Shown here one piece after another: positions 38,506 through 52,400 of a stretch of 64,000 nucleotides of DNA. The notes under the pieces were generated by a model. It did not search any database, was not told where the DNA came from, and worked only from the letters and a program-made list of their open reading frames with translations. Position 1 is the first letter of the stretch; the number at the start of each line of letters is the position of its first letter. Made by a program: the position numbers and the translations under genes. Source of the stretch: Perca fluviatilis (lineage: Eukaryota; Chordata; Actinopteri; Perciformes; Percidae); NCBI RefSeq assembly GCF_010015445.1, contig NC_053121.1, forward strand, positions 25,018,434 through 25,082,433, written 5' to 3'.

Positions 38506-38948
38506 GACACAGTATTTCTGAAAACTCTTGGTCAAATTCGAAAATGTCTAAGCAAACGGTTGACTTTAATGCCACTGCTGTTACTCAACAAACTCCCATT
38601 CATGTGCTTTCCGGAAAAAAAGCCATCTATTTTTGTTAGATGTGATTTTTTCCCCCTCTCCATGTGGTTTGGTTATACTGTAGTTAAAGATTCTGTTCAG
38701 GAAATTCAGTCCGAACATTAATGCAGGTCATAAATCAGCTGCTCACTGCTGGATTATCGAAGAACATCCTATGAAGCAGGCGTTTGGAGTGTGTCCAATT
38801 TATGAACAAAGAGCGGCCTATCTCTCCCTCTGCTCAGGCAATGCACTTGTTAAACTCTGCTTGACGTCTTTTTTGGCTTCCTGTAGGCCAGTATCGCACT
38901 GCAACCAAAAACCTTCGTCTTGCCTTTTAAATGCTTTTTCTGCCCCCT

Positions 38949-38983
<35 letters not shown>
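38949..38983. repeat. (TC)n microsatellite
   Basis: About 17 TC units with one CG interruption. Confidence 0.95.
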
Positions 38984-39639
38984 TTTAATTTGCTGGTCAC
39001 AGTTAGAAGCCAGCCAAGTGGGACTTGGTCAGTAATTGGAGTCTCTGCAGTGACTGCCTACATCATAGCTCCAAACGATGCACTGGGGAGGCTTCCTAGG
39101 GAAAACTCCATAAGCTCTTCACACTTAAGTGTAGTCATCATCAGGATTTTTCCACTAAAGTGAACAGTACACTACTTCTTGGCAACGCGTTCAAATAGGC
39201 AGTAAGAAAATACTACCATTGTTCCCTTTTTGGTGTATTTCTTTCATCTCACCTCTATTTTAAAGCATCGTTCATTCATTTCCCACGACACGGCTTTGTT
39301 GTTTAAACTGGGTCAAGGTCTTTTCCATTCAAAACATTATCTTTTCCCAGTCTATCAGCAGTCACAGACATTCAAAGTACATCAAAGCATAGAGCACAAT
39401 TATTTACACCATAAAACACATTCCTGCTGTTCTATTTTAATTCCACTTCAACCTTTCTGGTAATAACAAGGGAGTTATGATTATAATAAACTTGCCTTAG
39501 AGAAATACAATTTTGTATTGATCATGTTTATGTCAGCACAGGATGGAGTTGTATGATCCTATGAGTGGTGGACGAGGTACATATCTTGTGAATATACACT
39601 TAAGGAGATATGGCTTCTCAAGTCGCGAAAACAAGACCT

Positions 39640-39765
39640 GATTTCCCACAGTGGAGGTACTCTTCTTTAGTGACTCGGATTGGACTCGGACTCGAACATT
39701 GGGGACTCAAGATATGACTCGGACTCAACAGTTGGTGACTTGACTTCAACACTGGCGCACGCGCT
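39640..39765. repeat. GACTCGGACTC-rich repeat, possible hAT subterminal region
   Basis: Short degenerate repeats of GACTCGGACTC / GGGGACTCAAG / GGTGACTTGACTT lie between CACAGTGGAGG and AACACTGG. Both outer motifs resemble hAT termini (CAGTG...). It lies just 5' of a BED/hAT-like coding remnant. Confidence 0.4.
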
Positions 39766-39779
39766 TGGGCACTAACCCT

Positions 39780-40000
39780 TTTCCTGCTAGCTCACTATGT
39801 TCTCCAATCACATACATGCTTTGAGACATCTAAAACATGTGAAGTGTTATTCGAGAGGAGCAAGCAACACAAGACAAGTAAAGCTAGCAGCTAATGCTAA
39901 TTATAACTGGGCCGATCTCCTCCCGGTTACTGAAGCAATGTACTGTTTTATTTACAAGGACATGGCCAATACAGTGTTGTTGAAAATACTCGAATCAGTG
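39780..40000 (+). pseudogene. Possible BED-finger / hAT transposase N-terminal remnant
   Basis: Within an uninterrupted 115-codon frame (39797-40144), FSNHIHALRHLKHVKCYSR resembles the histidine-rich end of a BED zinc finger (SNL..HL...H...Y). PVTEAMYCFIYKDMANTV resembles the ITDAI...I.KDM.P..TV segment that follows in ZBED-like hAT transposases. The cysteine half of the finger is not seen, and the last 45 residues match nothing I know. Alternatively this is a chance frame. Confidence 0.4.
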
Positions 40001-40574
40001 AGAGCACTTTCCACCTCTGCTAACCAATTTCCAGAAAGAAACCCTGAAGGGACATGCCTGAAAAACTCAAAGTATGAGGATGTTGTTGACAACTCCACAT
40101 TACGAACTAAACCTAAATTAAAAATGACAGAACAAATTAGTTAAATATCCTGTTGGTTTTGGTGGTAACAGTCTATGTTTGATATTAAGTCTGGAATGTA
40201 TTACAGGCTGAACTTGAACACATTGACTGCATATTTGTCTGACATCCTCTGCTGTGACAGAGATATTGACTGAGCTGCACTTGAGTAATAAAAGGCATTA
40301 AACAGTGGTGCCCCCGACCACTTTAAAGATTATGTGCTTACTTCAGAGCCCACAGTGCACCAAAGTAAGAGCATAAACAAAGTGTTAATTGCAAAAAAAT
40401 GGATTCACTGCCAAGTCAGCGGTATGGCAGCATTGCTGCTGCTTCACAAAGGTCTAAGCCCCTCTGGCTGACAGAAAACAGTCTGCAGATTCCGTGTGAA
40501 GGAAAAAAAGCAATCAGATCAATCTGTCCAAACATTTATCCATAACTTCACCTCTGCAGAGGAAAAAGAACCCA

Positions 40575-40665
40575 GAAAAAAAAAACTTGGGGGGGGGAAA
40601 TTCAGTTTGTTAAAATTTTAAAGTTTTTTTTTTTTTTTTTAAAAAAAATTTTTTTGGGTTTTTTA
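40575..40665. repeat. Homopolymer-rich low-complexity tract
   Basis: Successive runs of A, G, T, A and T: a run of ten A, nine G, about eighteen T, eight A and seven T. Confidence 0.9.
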
Positions 40666-43034
40666 AGATGCTGCTTCTGGAGCTCATACAGTATGACAAC
40701 CAGACCACACCACGAATCATGGCTGGTTGCGATCATTTCCTGATTAAGAGCCCCAAGAATTCAGACCCCTCTCACACCTGGTAAAGCACGCTGAGAGTCC
40801 TGACACGCAGGCACTTGGGTAACATTGTGATGAATGGGTAAGTGATGAAACACAGAGCCTCCCAACAAACAGTGCTGCCGTCCCTCAGGAGGACAGAACA
40901 TATTACATTCACAGCTTCCGGCCTTGGATAGATGTCAACATGATGTAGCAAAACTGCAGAGAGCGCTCGATTAAGTCTTGTTTGCTTCACCAGTGCTGAC
41001 AGTTTCATGTTCGTTATTAAGCAAGGGAAGTTAAATATGGTATTAAAACCTCCTGCAAGAGGGAAAGAACTGAGCTGCTGAAATTCAAGAAGCTTTTTCC
41101 ATCTAAATAACAAAACTCCCTGTCTGTATTCATTGGAGGGAAGGAAGCAGATGAGGTGATTGGCTGCTGAAAGACCCATGTTGCCTAATTATAACAGGAA
41201 GAGTGATGACTCGGCTCATCCTCAGAGTTATCTTTTGCTGGGCATCTCACTACGCTGTGACTCAGCTCTCTATTTCTTCCTCTAGATAGTGAGCTCAGGC
41301 TTCCTGACACACAATTCCTGGCATGTTCAACATAGTGTCACCTCTACAACGCAAGGCCGCCCACCCCATATCATCAAGACACTGTGGACCACAACTTCTT
41401 ATGACACAGCAATGATGATGCAACACTGGGAGTAATGCGGCCTAAGAGTATAAACAATACATTTGGCTGTGGAATGACAGATGACACCCCTCAGCTGAAG
41501 ATTTAGTGCTCTGTAATTGAATCTTAGCCTGCGCAGGAAGTGGTGGGCGATTTTTGAGGTGTAAAAAGAATGTTGCTTGTACAAAATGTCCATAATTCAC
41601 AGGCTATTTAAGGGCTGCTCTTTGTGCACATAATGCTTAATGAGTTGGGGTGTATTTAAACAAGAGGGTCAACATTAATGCAGTCCACTGCTGTAGCATT
41701 GAACCGCGAAAACCTGACATTAATCCTGAGGGTAATGTGGCCCTTCCTGTGGCTAATGAAATCTGAAGCTTTTAAATGGCTGCACCTAATGACACACTCT
41801 GACAGTTTTTGAATTAAGCAGCCATGACTGCTAGGACTGGACTAAATAGCACACAGATGGCCCTCACCAAAGTTTTGTCCACCCACCCCCATCGTTGTTT
41901 GCCCTTGGGCTGTTGCATGCGATGCCGTACCTGCTTGAGCATTAAAGCACTAGAAGATTTTGAATTAGGCAACAGGAGCCTCTACTTAGCTTTTATCAAC
42001 AGTAATATATGTGAGTTGAAAATGTAATGTTATTTCTGGATCATTTTAGGAAGCATGTTCTATGATCACCCAAACACAATATATCCTGGCGGCCTAACAA
42101 ACATGTTAAATTAATTTTCTTCCTTTAGCAAAGACATTTTCTTTTGATTGTTTACAACTTGTTTTCTTTCTAGCAGTATTTTTCTTCCCTGCACTTCCTG
42201 ACGCAGGTCAGTGAAATAGAGTGAAACTGTTGTCAGGAATGTGTGTCATGTTCCCTCAGTCATGCATGTGCGTCCTCATGCATATGTGCACAGGATACAA
42301 ACAAAATAGGGACCCGCTCATTAAAACATTGCTCCATAGCACTACTAGTGGTTGAAAGATTCACATGGTACCTTTAACTTGTACATAAACTGGTAAACAG
42401 GTGAAACTAAAACACATGTTGAATGTACTGCATTTCCTTCCTCATCATAACATTTGTATTGTGTGTATTGTTTTAATATTTTGAGACCAACATTGCTTTA
42501 ATACAAGTCTTCTTCTTCTTCCACGCCTTTTGTTGGCACATTGCTACCTTTCCTGAAACAATACTGCAACCAGCTGTCAATCCATGAAATAGCTCGGAAT
42601 TGAGGGATGTTATATAGTCCCCCTCTGTGAAATGGCCAGTCTTGGAGTTAAATGAAAGTTTTACTTTTCATTTACCTTATAAAAACATTAGCTAACTCTG
42701 CTCTGGATCATGTTGACAAATGGATTACAGAAGTTGGAAACAGGTCTAAAAATATAGCACCCATTCCAGCCAGTGAAAAGCTGCTCACCAAGCACATGTT
42801 TAAAAAAAAACTGCATAATACAAAAGCATAAGAGTTGACTGTTTGCAGTTTAAATTGTAAACAGTGTCAACAAATGTCTCCTTTATAATGGTGGTCTATA
42901 ATAGGGAAATGCTTTTTGGCCACCAAATTTTGTTTTGTTTTACCTTCCTTTTCTTTTTCTTTTTCATGTGTCATGGCTTGCATGCACTACAAATTTGCAT
43001 TACTGCCCTCTGCAACTAGCAGGAAAGTTGATCA
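40666..43034. other. Single-copy intergenic DNA
   Basis: No repeats recognised. The stretch 41600-41840 is AT-rich with many TAAT/ATTA cores and a GC-balanced middle, resembling a conserved non-coding element; untested. The frame at 40772-41179 (minus, 135 codons) has no known domain. Confidence 0.4.
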
Positions 43035-43066
43035 CATATATACATATATATATATATGTATATATA

Positions 43067-43110
<44 letters not shown>
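43035..43110. repeat. (TA)n microsatellite
   Basis: About 38 TA units with CA, GT and TT interruptions. Nearly self-complementary. Confidence 0.95.
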
Positions 43111-45849
43111 CTCCCAGTCTTCCACACAAAATACCAGAAAAGAGGGATCATATTTCATGATTTCTCTTCTCAGCAAGCTTTCATGTCTGAATGTATTGAA
43201 GAAAATATTGGACATGTCACACAGTAAAGAAAATATACAGTACATACCCTACATGTAATCTAATACAGAATATATTACATCTCCTGCTATTTGGTTGATT
43301 TGCTCCTCACTGATTTTTGCCAAAGTGGACACTCTTGACTCCAGTTGAAGAGGCAAGAGAAGTACTGTATCAGACATTTTCCAAAGATCTACAGTGTTGA
43401 CGTTATCATGAAATAACCGATGAAAGATGTGAGTTTTATCATTAAATACGTGAAAGATTTTAGGTACTATATTTTAATAACAACAGCACGTGTTTCTGTC
43501 GTGTCAACAAATGATTGTTTTGCATGTTTTGTGATGCCAGGCAATCAGCCTTCTTCAACAGACAGATTAAATCCAGCCAGACTTCTCTGAGGACAGTTGA
43601 GCTTGTCACAGCTGGGCGCAAACATGAAATTTGAAACCACATAATTGCTGATTTGATTGCTCCAAATATGTGATGCGTGCAATCTTCCCTAGCCAAATAA
43701 ATCAATTAATTTACAAACTGCCAACGACAGAGAGAGCGGTCTCTCTTGGACTTCATCTGAAGCAGCGCCACAGTAAATAAACATCTGCAGAAAACAGCCC
43801 AGACCCATTTCTTTCATGTGCAACAAACAAACCATTCCAGCAACCCACAGAGGCACACTGCAAATGCTGCCAGGGGAGACAGTGTAAAAATGACTTTGTA
43901 TGGGTTGAAAACCCGTCGCAAAACCAGAACATTTTGCTTATTTTACACACTTGAATTATATCGGACAGGGAGTTGATGCATTTTAGTCTTTATTCAAAGC
44001 AGCTTCTCTTAAATATTAATTTTTACTGATTAGAAATTTCTCAAAACTAGGGGTAAAATGTTGACTATTCATGCACAGTTTCACAAACATCACCAAAAGT
44101 TAGAGAAACAAGGTATTCAAACAACAGCATCACTTTCTTTGCACTGTGTGCTTCAAAGTGACACCTAACATAAAGCATACCAGTCTTATCTGAGCTGAAG
44201 AGCCTCCCACAGCGCAGAGCAGGCTCAGTGTCCAGATAATGAGCAAGCACAGAGGGGCCTGACCACTCATTTGATCAAAACACATCTGGATAAGCAGGGC
44301 AAAACGCCTGCTCTTAATTAAACCTGTTGGAGTGGTGATCAGCTGCCATGTTGGACATTTGGCTCACTGAGCATCATGCGCTGTTTTCCCAGGGTAACTC
44401 AGTCACCTCGACATCTCCACTGGAGAGCTCTGATGGTTCAGGCTGTCAGAAAGCTTCGGTGCTGGTGCTGAAATCCAGACATGCAGATACTGAACCACTC
44501 AGCCACAAACAGTGCTCCAAAAAAAATGAGTTACAGAATGAGGGCAAACACAAGTGGGATCGTATCGCAATTATTCCAATCATTTTAACATCAGAATTGG
44601 TTGCTGGTATGTTTGTCTTTTAAAAAGAGAAATGTTGACAGATTGTTTACTTAATGTACAACACATTTCAAAAGCAAGATCTAGTGTTGCAGTATGGCAG
44701 TTTCTCATGGAACGTGAACAATATTTCAATAGAAAACAGATTATGTGAAGTTGGTAAGAAACAGCTGGGACACAGGTGGTGGAAAAGTGATGTACTGTAA
44801 CTGACGGTGTACTTGTTTGGTGACTTGTCCTAAACTCTAGTGAGCTGGGTTTATTTCCCAGCTACGAGAAATCCTCCGGTGAGTGAAGGTTTAATCTGCA
44901 CAAGTTTTAACCCTATACCAAGGCTTTTCCAACCACTCAACCAAACCCTTAACAATTTGTGTTGAACATACTGTATAGAACATAAAAAAAATGTATACAA
45001 GTTGTGTAATTGCAAATTTCCATTTCATGTTACCATGGTCATAGCATAGTTTTTCACTAAAATGACTATACAACTTTGGAAGATACCCATTCAATTTAAA
45101 TAAAGTCTCAAATTAACTTTCAATAACCTTTGGAATATATATTTTTTCACATAACGAAGACTATGGATTTTGTCCCCCATCACTTACATTGGAAAGGCAT
45201 TAAAAAGAGACCTCCCACTGGCCGGTATGAACAGGTCTGTAAAGGCATGCAAACTCTCATCTCCTGAACAAAAGTCAGACGTGCTACACACACCCATCCA
45301 AAACCGCAGCCTCAATACCAATAATTTCCACCGCATTGGCACAGAACGTTGGCATTGGACGTAAATTGTGTGGTGCAGAAACAACCAATATGGACATAAT
45401 TTCTAGGTATACCGGGCTGCCCAACCAGACTGCTGACCCAAATGTCTGTGAGCAGGGTGGTGAGGCAGGTGTCTTTGGTTTCATCTGTGAAGTTCGTAGT
45501 GTGCTTAAATGGTTTGATAGGAATGTTAAATGTATTCCAACAGTTGAAAGCTGAAGCAGGAGAAACGGATGCCAACATACAGTACAGCGAGATCCATAAC
45601 ACACTGCGGAGAAGTATGAATACCAGCCTGGTCACCAGTGTCACACTCATAACATCAAAGAGCTGAATGACCAAATTAGAAGTAGGAATACTTTTGAAGT
45701 GTGCTTCTAATGGGAGTGCACTGATTTCTAATCACCAAATATGACTTAACAACTTTAATGTGTTTTTGTTTTCTTAATACATTCCTAATGCCTTTTTTTC
45801 TGTACTTACTACTTATCAAACTTTTCCTTATAAAATGTTAATTTGAAGC
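43111..45849. other. Intergenic, no gene seen
   Basis: Short frames overlap on both strands around 45284-45674, but none has a recognisable domain or convincing splice context. Confidence 0.4.
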
Positions 45850-46436
45850 AGTTTGGCGTTTGGACGGAAACACTTTTTGGTGCAAACGCACATGTTTTGC
45901 ACCGTTCTGGCCAATCGTCCAAACGAATCCTGTAAACGCACTGCCTGAAGTCGCACTTTTTTTAAACCTGGTACCAGGGTGAAAAGATTTGAAAACGCCG
46001 CCGTCGCGAAGCCGCATACTTGCGTATCGATGATGTCATCACCACACCCCTCAACCTCTAGCCTTCGACCTCTTACCCCGCAACGACGTCTCATAACAAC
46101 AACAACACCAACATAAACATGCATCCGTCCTAATCATGGCTGTATTATGAGAACGGGTCCTAATGCCCACAACCACACGGCACTGTAGCGAAGGTAGCAT
46201 ATAGCTAGCTAGCTTGTGTTTAGTTTCATCTTATACTGTCTGTTTGTATACAGCGCGCAAGCATTTCTCTGTTTTTGGTGAATTTCTGTAGCAGAAACAG
46301 CACCACCTATAGGCCTGGCATATGAAGTAGTTGAGTCATTTACAAATGGATCCGTTTGGACGCTAATTTTCTTGGAACGATGCCAGGGAAGATGTGGGGG
46401 AAAAAAATCGTTTTGGTACGTGTGGACGTGGCCTAA
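45850..46436. mobile_element. Probable DNA-transposon relic of unknown class
   Basis: The right end reads GTACGTGTGGACGTGGCCT, whose inverse GGCCACGTCCACACGTAC is a terminus I associate with fish MITEs. An inner motif GGATCCGTTTGGACG (46350-46364) recurs inverted near 45920 (CGTCCAAACGAATCC). The left terminus is not clear. CpG-richer than its flanks. No transposase. Confidence 0.45.
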
Positions 46437-49400
46437 AGCTGGTCGAATCTGTGGGGAAACTACAGCCACAAAACACTTTTGTATAATTATTTTCAAAGGT
46501 CCCCTGAAGCAACTGAATCAAAGTCAGTGATTTAATTTTTTTTAGTTTCTGCTTTTTAGCTAGAAGCATTTTTAGACTTTATTTTAGATGTCTTCCCCTC
46601 TTCTCAAAATAAAGCATCAACAAATGTTTTAGTGATTTGTCACAGTGAAAATGTGTTAATTGTATGTAGCTACGTGTCGACATCACAGCACTAAAAGGCT
46701 TGGCTGTGGTGTGAAAGACTCCGGCCTCACAGTGTTGATATGCTAGAGTGGCTGTGTGTGTACATGTGTTTTGTGGGTTGGTGGGAAGAGTTTATACTGA
46801 GGCATTCGCCATTTGTTGAGCTGTGTCAGATCTAATGCCAGAAAAACAATGTCTGGCAGTTAGTGAAACCAAATAGCAGGAACTGTTCAATTGACCCCAA
46901 ACATAAGCCGAAGAGTTAAGAGAGAAAGAGTTAGGAAAACGTTATCCTTCTTCTTTAATGGAACACACGTCTGTTTTAGATTTATGGCTGTGTGCATTCA
47001 CAGATAAAAATGATGTGAAATACAATTCCTAACACCAAACGTCTAGTTGCTACGTAACTGAGAGAGGTCAGGCGTTCCCTGTGAGGAGACGTCCATTCAT
47101 CAAGTGCTGCCAACATGCCAAAAGTACAAAGGACAGCATATCCTTCGCTGACTGCATTTCCATTTTTGATTGTCTTTCTTGTCTCTTTTCTTCTTTCAAA
47201 TGCTTCACAGTCGTATTTAACTTCTTTAAAATGGTCACAGCACAAAGGAACAACCATATTTCTTTTTCTGAATGGCAAGTAGACTTTAATGGCGGAAAAG
47301 CATCTCTTACTCTTTAACTTTTCCAATCTATTTTTCGATGCCACCAATAAATATCGTGTCCTACCATTTTTCAAGTAAGCAAACCACATAGTAGAGAAAA
47401 TAATAATATGAGCTTTCACTCGACTGTCAGGTGCTTTCTGTCTGCATTTCATTGCGGTACATATGCCGGTTTTAATGGGTCTTAAAGCTCATGTCGAGAA
47501 ATGCCCTTTATCTACCCCAACCGAGGCAGGTGGGGACTGGGGTGGCTCACATAAAACAGAAACAAATTATGCTCAGGGTTCTTCAAGTTCCAAGTCCACC
47601 ATAAAACATAATGTGTCATTAATGAAGTTGCCTTTTCTTGCCCTTTTCCTCTTTTTGTTCATAACAATAGCAGCTGGGGAAATAGTCACCAGATCTGCTT
47701 AAACTTTATAGTCTGTGCGAGCATGAATAATTTACCTCAATTGCACATATCGGAAAAATAAAAAAGGGGAATTTTAAAATAAAGGGTTTTTCTTCTCGGA
47801 AAGAACAAAGAGAATTCATAATGGGGGAAGGTGACAAGACATGAAAGAGAGATTTTACAGATAGATAAGACACAAAAGAACAGTGACTTCAAAACACTGA
47901 GTTTCCCCTTTTTGTTCTTTAAGTAACCCTCACTTTCCTTTAGTTGCTTACGTTCAACTGAAAAAGTCAGTCGTAAAAAGAAAAGTTGTTTTTCCTCCAT
48001 TTATTTGCAGTGACATTTCAAAGTCTTCCAGCCTTAAGAAGCAGTACACCATTACACTGCCTGTAAGTATGAAATCAATCACTGTAGGAACAAGAGACAT
48101 GTGAGCTGTTTAATGTCCCACCATAATAATCACCATAATGTTTTAGACTATGTAATGATGTTTCATGCATTAATTAGATATTCCCTTGTCAATATGCTGC
48201 AGTCCTCTGCTCTAAGGATATCAGTGTTATTATTAAGATTAATTCTTTATCTGTGTATATGGGCGGCTGATTTTGTTTTGAAATGGGGGAGCAGACTTGG
48301 AAAGATACATAATTGGCAGGGGTATATGGGGGTCCTTCCCCTGAAAAGAAATTGTAGTTTAAAACAAATTTCCTGCCTTTCTACACCACCTAACCTCTTG
48401 GATTAGGTCCAGAAACAGCCACCTGCCCTACTCAACCTAATAACCGCTCCTGGAGTAGCCTACCCCTGTCCAAAATGTTTTTCATCCCAGCCAACCCTGC
48501 TCTAGCTGAGAAACAGCCTTGGCTAACCCTAACCCTGCTGTGGTGACCTCAGAGTGGCACTGATTTGAGCCAGTTGTGGTAAAGCAGGCCTGGATGGAAA
48601 ATATGCTGGACAAGCGGCGCATGCTCTAATATAGCGTTGGGAAACACTGTTCTAGGTTAGTCTGTTGTTGTGTGGGGCGAGAGAGAGAGAGCAAAATAGC
48701 CTGAGATATTACCAGTAATTGGACGAAATCACTGAGGGGATGCCTAACGGCATGTTTCTTGGTGCAAAAATATGTGATTTTATTATTTCTTGTTTTTGTC
48801 AGTTGCCAAAAATTCTTCTTCGGAAAATTTACTTGCTCCATTGCTGAGGCCTGTATCTCCATTCGCTAATAGGTCAGCACTGCCAAGATGGCTTGCTATT
48901 GGTCGAATTTGCAAGTCAAAATTAAATTCACCAAAGTTCAACTCAGTGTGAAAAATGTCAACAGCTTCACTTCACACCGCTAGCCATCACTAACAATGGA
49001 GAGACCATTGGAATGAATTGATTTTGTGGCTAAACGCCAGATTTGAGGTCTGGTGATATTCTATATTTTCTTATAGTAAACAAATCTTATTAAAAGACTA
49101 AAACCAACAATTAATTGATCTTCTGTAAAGACTATTTCCTGTTTAGACAAAGACTGATATAGACCTCCATTGTCGTCCAAAAACTTAAGATAACACATCA
49201 ATGAGCAACACAGTTGCATTTGGTTTCTTCATTACAATGACCATGGGCGCTGTTGTTTATTTTTGAATCAATCCCACATACACTGGCCTACTGCAGTAAA
49301 TACTCACTAGTACACCAATGTGTATTGATCCGCCACTGAAAATAGTCCCCCAAAAATGCGCTATTTACTCATATTTGTGGAACATTTACTAAAACCACAG

Positions 49401-52400
49401 TGCAGAGCTGTGTGTTATGAATGTACTGAGCCTTCTGCAAAAAAAGTATATAATAGAGACCTTTTTTAAAAGATTTACTTCTTCAAGAAAATATATTTAA
49501 TATTCTCGGGGGCTGAGAGCAAAGACAGCCAGCTATGGATGATGGACAGCTTCCGATCTAATGCACTGCTGGTTTTGGTCTTTTCACAAGATTTGTTGCC
49601 AATAACAAAATATATAATTTCCCCTGCCTTTCAAGAAGATCATATTTTCTCCACTAATATGCAAAGCTATGCAACACTGTGCTCCAAATTTAAATCAGAT
49701 CAAGTTCTCTATAGGGGGAAGTTGTTGAGAGATTTGTTTTATTGTGTTCTAAGTAATGTGTCAACATACACACATAGAATAATCACGTGGAAAAATTAAA
49801 CAGGTGCACAAATGAAAACATACTTCTATAGTAAAGGGGTTAAGAGTTCAGGTTCGTCTGTTACAGGTAAAGGAAATACCTTTTTATAACAAATGTTAAC
49901 CTGTTTTTAAAAGTGCACTTCCCTTGTATTTTAAAACATCCCACAACTTGTATCAAGGCGGAAAAAAATTGTGAATTTAGTGAAAGATCTAGTGAGCTGG
50001 TTTCCGGCAGACATTGATCTTCAGCTCTTTCACTTCACAGCACAGACTCAGGCTTTGTGAGCTTTTAAACACACCTTGTGTCTGTTTTCAGAGTCTGTCT
50101 TCTCCCACAGACAACATTTCCTTATCTCTCATCTGTCAAGTCACATTTCTCTGTCTCTCTGTATGTCAGCCAGACCAAGCCGCGGCATGCTCAGCCCCTA
50201 TCTCTTAAAAAAAAAAATGCATCCATAAGAAACAAATCAGCCATTTCCAAACTACATGCCACTGTTCAGACAGATTAAACTTCTGATAACTGCAACAATA
50301 TTACAGGAGAAGAGAGCAGTTACCCAGTTTGGATACAACACCTCCTCCATTTAGCTTGTTTTGACTGTTGATTTCTGAGTTGAGTTACAATAAAGGAAGG
50401 GTGGATGATCGTCATATCTTCTGCATACTGAGAAAAAAAACACTCCTGAAGAATAGTGCACTCAGCGACCAGAAGATTGGTATTTTTAAGTGCATTGAAG
50501 CGTGTGAAATGCTGGCATGCCTCCACCAATTCCCCTCTATCTGTAGCACATACCAATCCACATCAACGAGTGCGGCAAAGTTAAAGGTGGGAAGTCAAAC
50601 TTAAGAAAGTTTGAGTATTGAAGAGACGTTAAACACTATCAGTGGGACATAGAGCTCCGAGAGGGATGTCAGAAGCTGGGCTGGTATCACCTGCCACCTG
50701 GAGAAAAACCCTCATTAGATTTTCATTACTGATTAGATGGCGAAGAGTGCAGACGGATTCAAAAGACTTCCCTTATTTGTTGTTTTACAATATCTATGGA
50801 GAATCTGGGTTTGACAGGCTTATGAGGGTGCGAAGCGTGTTTTGTACATGGTCTTTGAGTCTGATCCTGCCCTTGCTGCAAACTAGACTGACAAATGTAC
50901 GGTATAATACGAGACGGTTTCATGATAAACTACTCTGAGATATGAATAGATTTGTTTTTTAAACGCACATTCTGCAGGTGCAACATCACAGGATAAAAAT
51001 CTGCCCCCTGTGCCTGAAAATCCTCTAAGATGGAAGTCACCTGACAGGGATATTATGATTAATAAAACCACCGGTGAAAAGAGCTCCATGGATATAAAAT
51101 GTTGCCTTTTTATCTAGGCGGTTACAGTGAATTGTCATCTCACAACGCATCTTTCTCCGATCTGCGGGCCACTTTGTTTCCAAAGACTGATGAGCCATAC
51201 TGGACTGATTATAGAGACAACTGTCTGAGAGTCACGCAACACCACAGCATACGGTCCCAGTGGATAATTTGTCTGGTCAATTCAGGGAAAGAGCAGCAGC
51301 GAAACTGATTTGGAAGCTCATGATGAAAAATGGAATTATTTCTTTTTGGTTATTTTGGATTTAAATGTACATGAATGAGGATGAATCTGTCAAAGTAGAA
51401 AGGAGAAGGGGTGGAAGACGAGAAGTTAATTTGTATTTATATATTTACTGTGTAAATTGCTTTCCTCTCTGGACTTGCAGATAAACTCCAGCTGGTGTTC
51501 AAATTTAGGGATAAGCAGACCTCCTGTCTGTCATAATTTCTTCCCAAAAAGAAAGCAACTTAATAATTCACTACATTATCTGCAATAAAAAAAAAGTGTT
51601 TTACAGAAACTGTTTAAGATAATTGTTAACTGCTGCTTTTCAGGGCAACAGCAGTTCTTTATAGTCTTTTAATGATTACTAGGAACTCTATTCATACAAG
51701 TATGAAATTACAGAAAATGTGTGTATGTGTGTGGTTGCTCTGAGGCGATATGACAGAATGAGAACCACAAGTTGGCAGAAAATTGCTGCCCTATCTTCCA
51801 GGGGGCTTTGGCGAGCTCAAAACATTCCTCAGCCGAATTTGCAGTGCTGCCGATAATGTCACAATTAAAGGCAGATAAGTTAATCCACCAAGCCTCTGAT
51901 TCTTGACATTTCATGATACGAAGCACAGACCGCCTGAGGGGAGAATCACATTTGTTTAAAGCTTCAAAAGAGCAAACCACAGCTCACATTCTCTCATATC
52001 TTTAAAAAAAAAAAAATACAGCCTTTGAAAAGCCCTAATGAAGATGTCACACTCTCTTCTCTCATTGCTGATCTCTCTGGAGAAGCTAATTAGTAACCAC
52101 GACCTGATCTCACATTGACATTCTGCATTCACTCAAGCTGCTGACTGTGACTCTTATCTTGATGGAGGTTTGATTTGCTTTCCAGTTTTATAAAGGTGCA
52201 CTGTATCTGATGGAAGCCCTGGAAACGGAAGCGGACGCGGAAACGTAGAGTTCAATTTTGCACAACAACAACAACACGGGCGGCCTGCCACTGTTCATTC
52301 AATCATCAAAACAACAACACAAACAAACATCCGCACACTTTATTAGCATTTTCGGAAATCAGGAGCTTTATATATAAGCGGAAGATAAACAGGAAATACA

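Noticed and set aside
40772..41179. 135-codon minus-strand frame
   Set aside because: No known motif and no supporting splice sites or repeat origin.
46982..47452. 156-codon minus-strand frame
   Set aside because: No family resemblance and no coding context; lies in non-repetitive flank.
48521..48537. CTAACCCTAACCC as interstitial telomere
   Set aside because: Only two units, within ordinary sequence.
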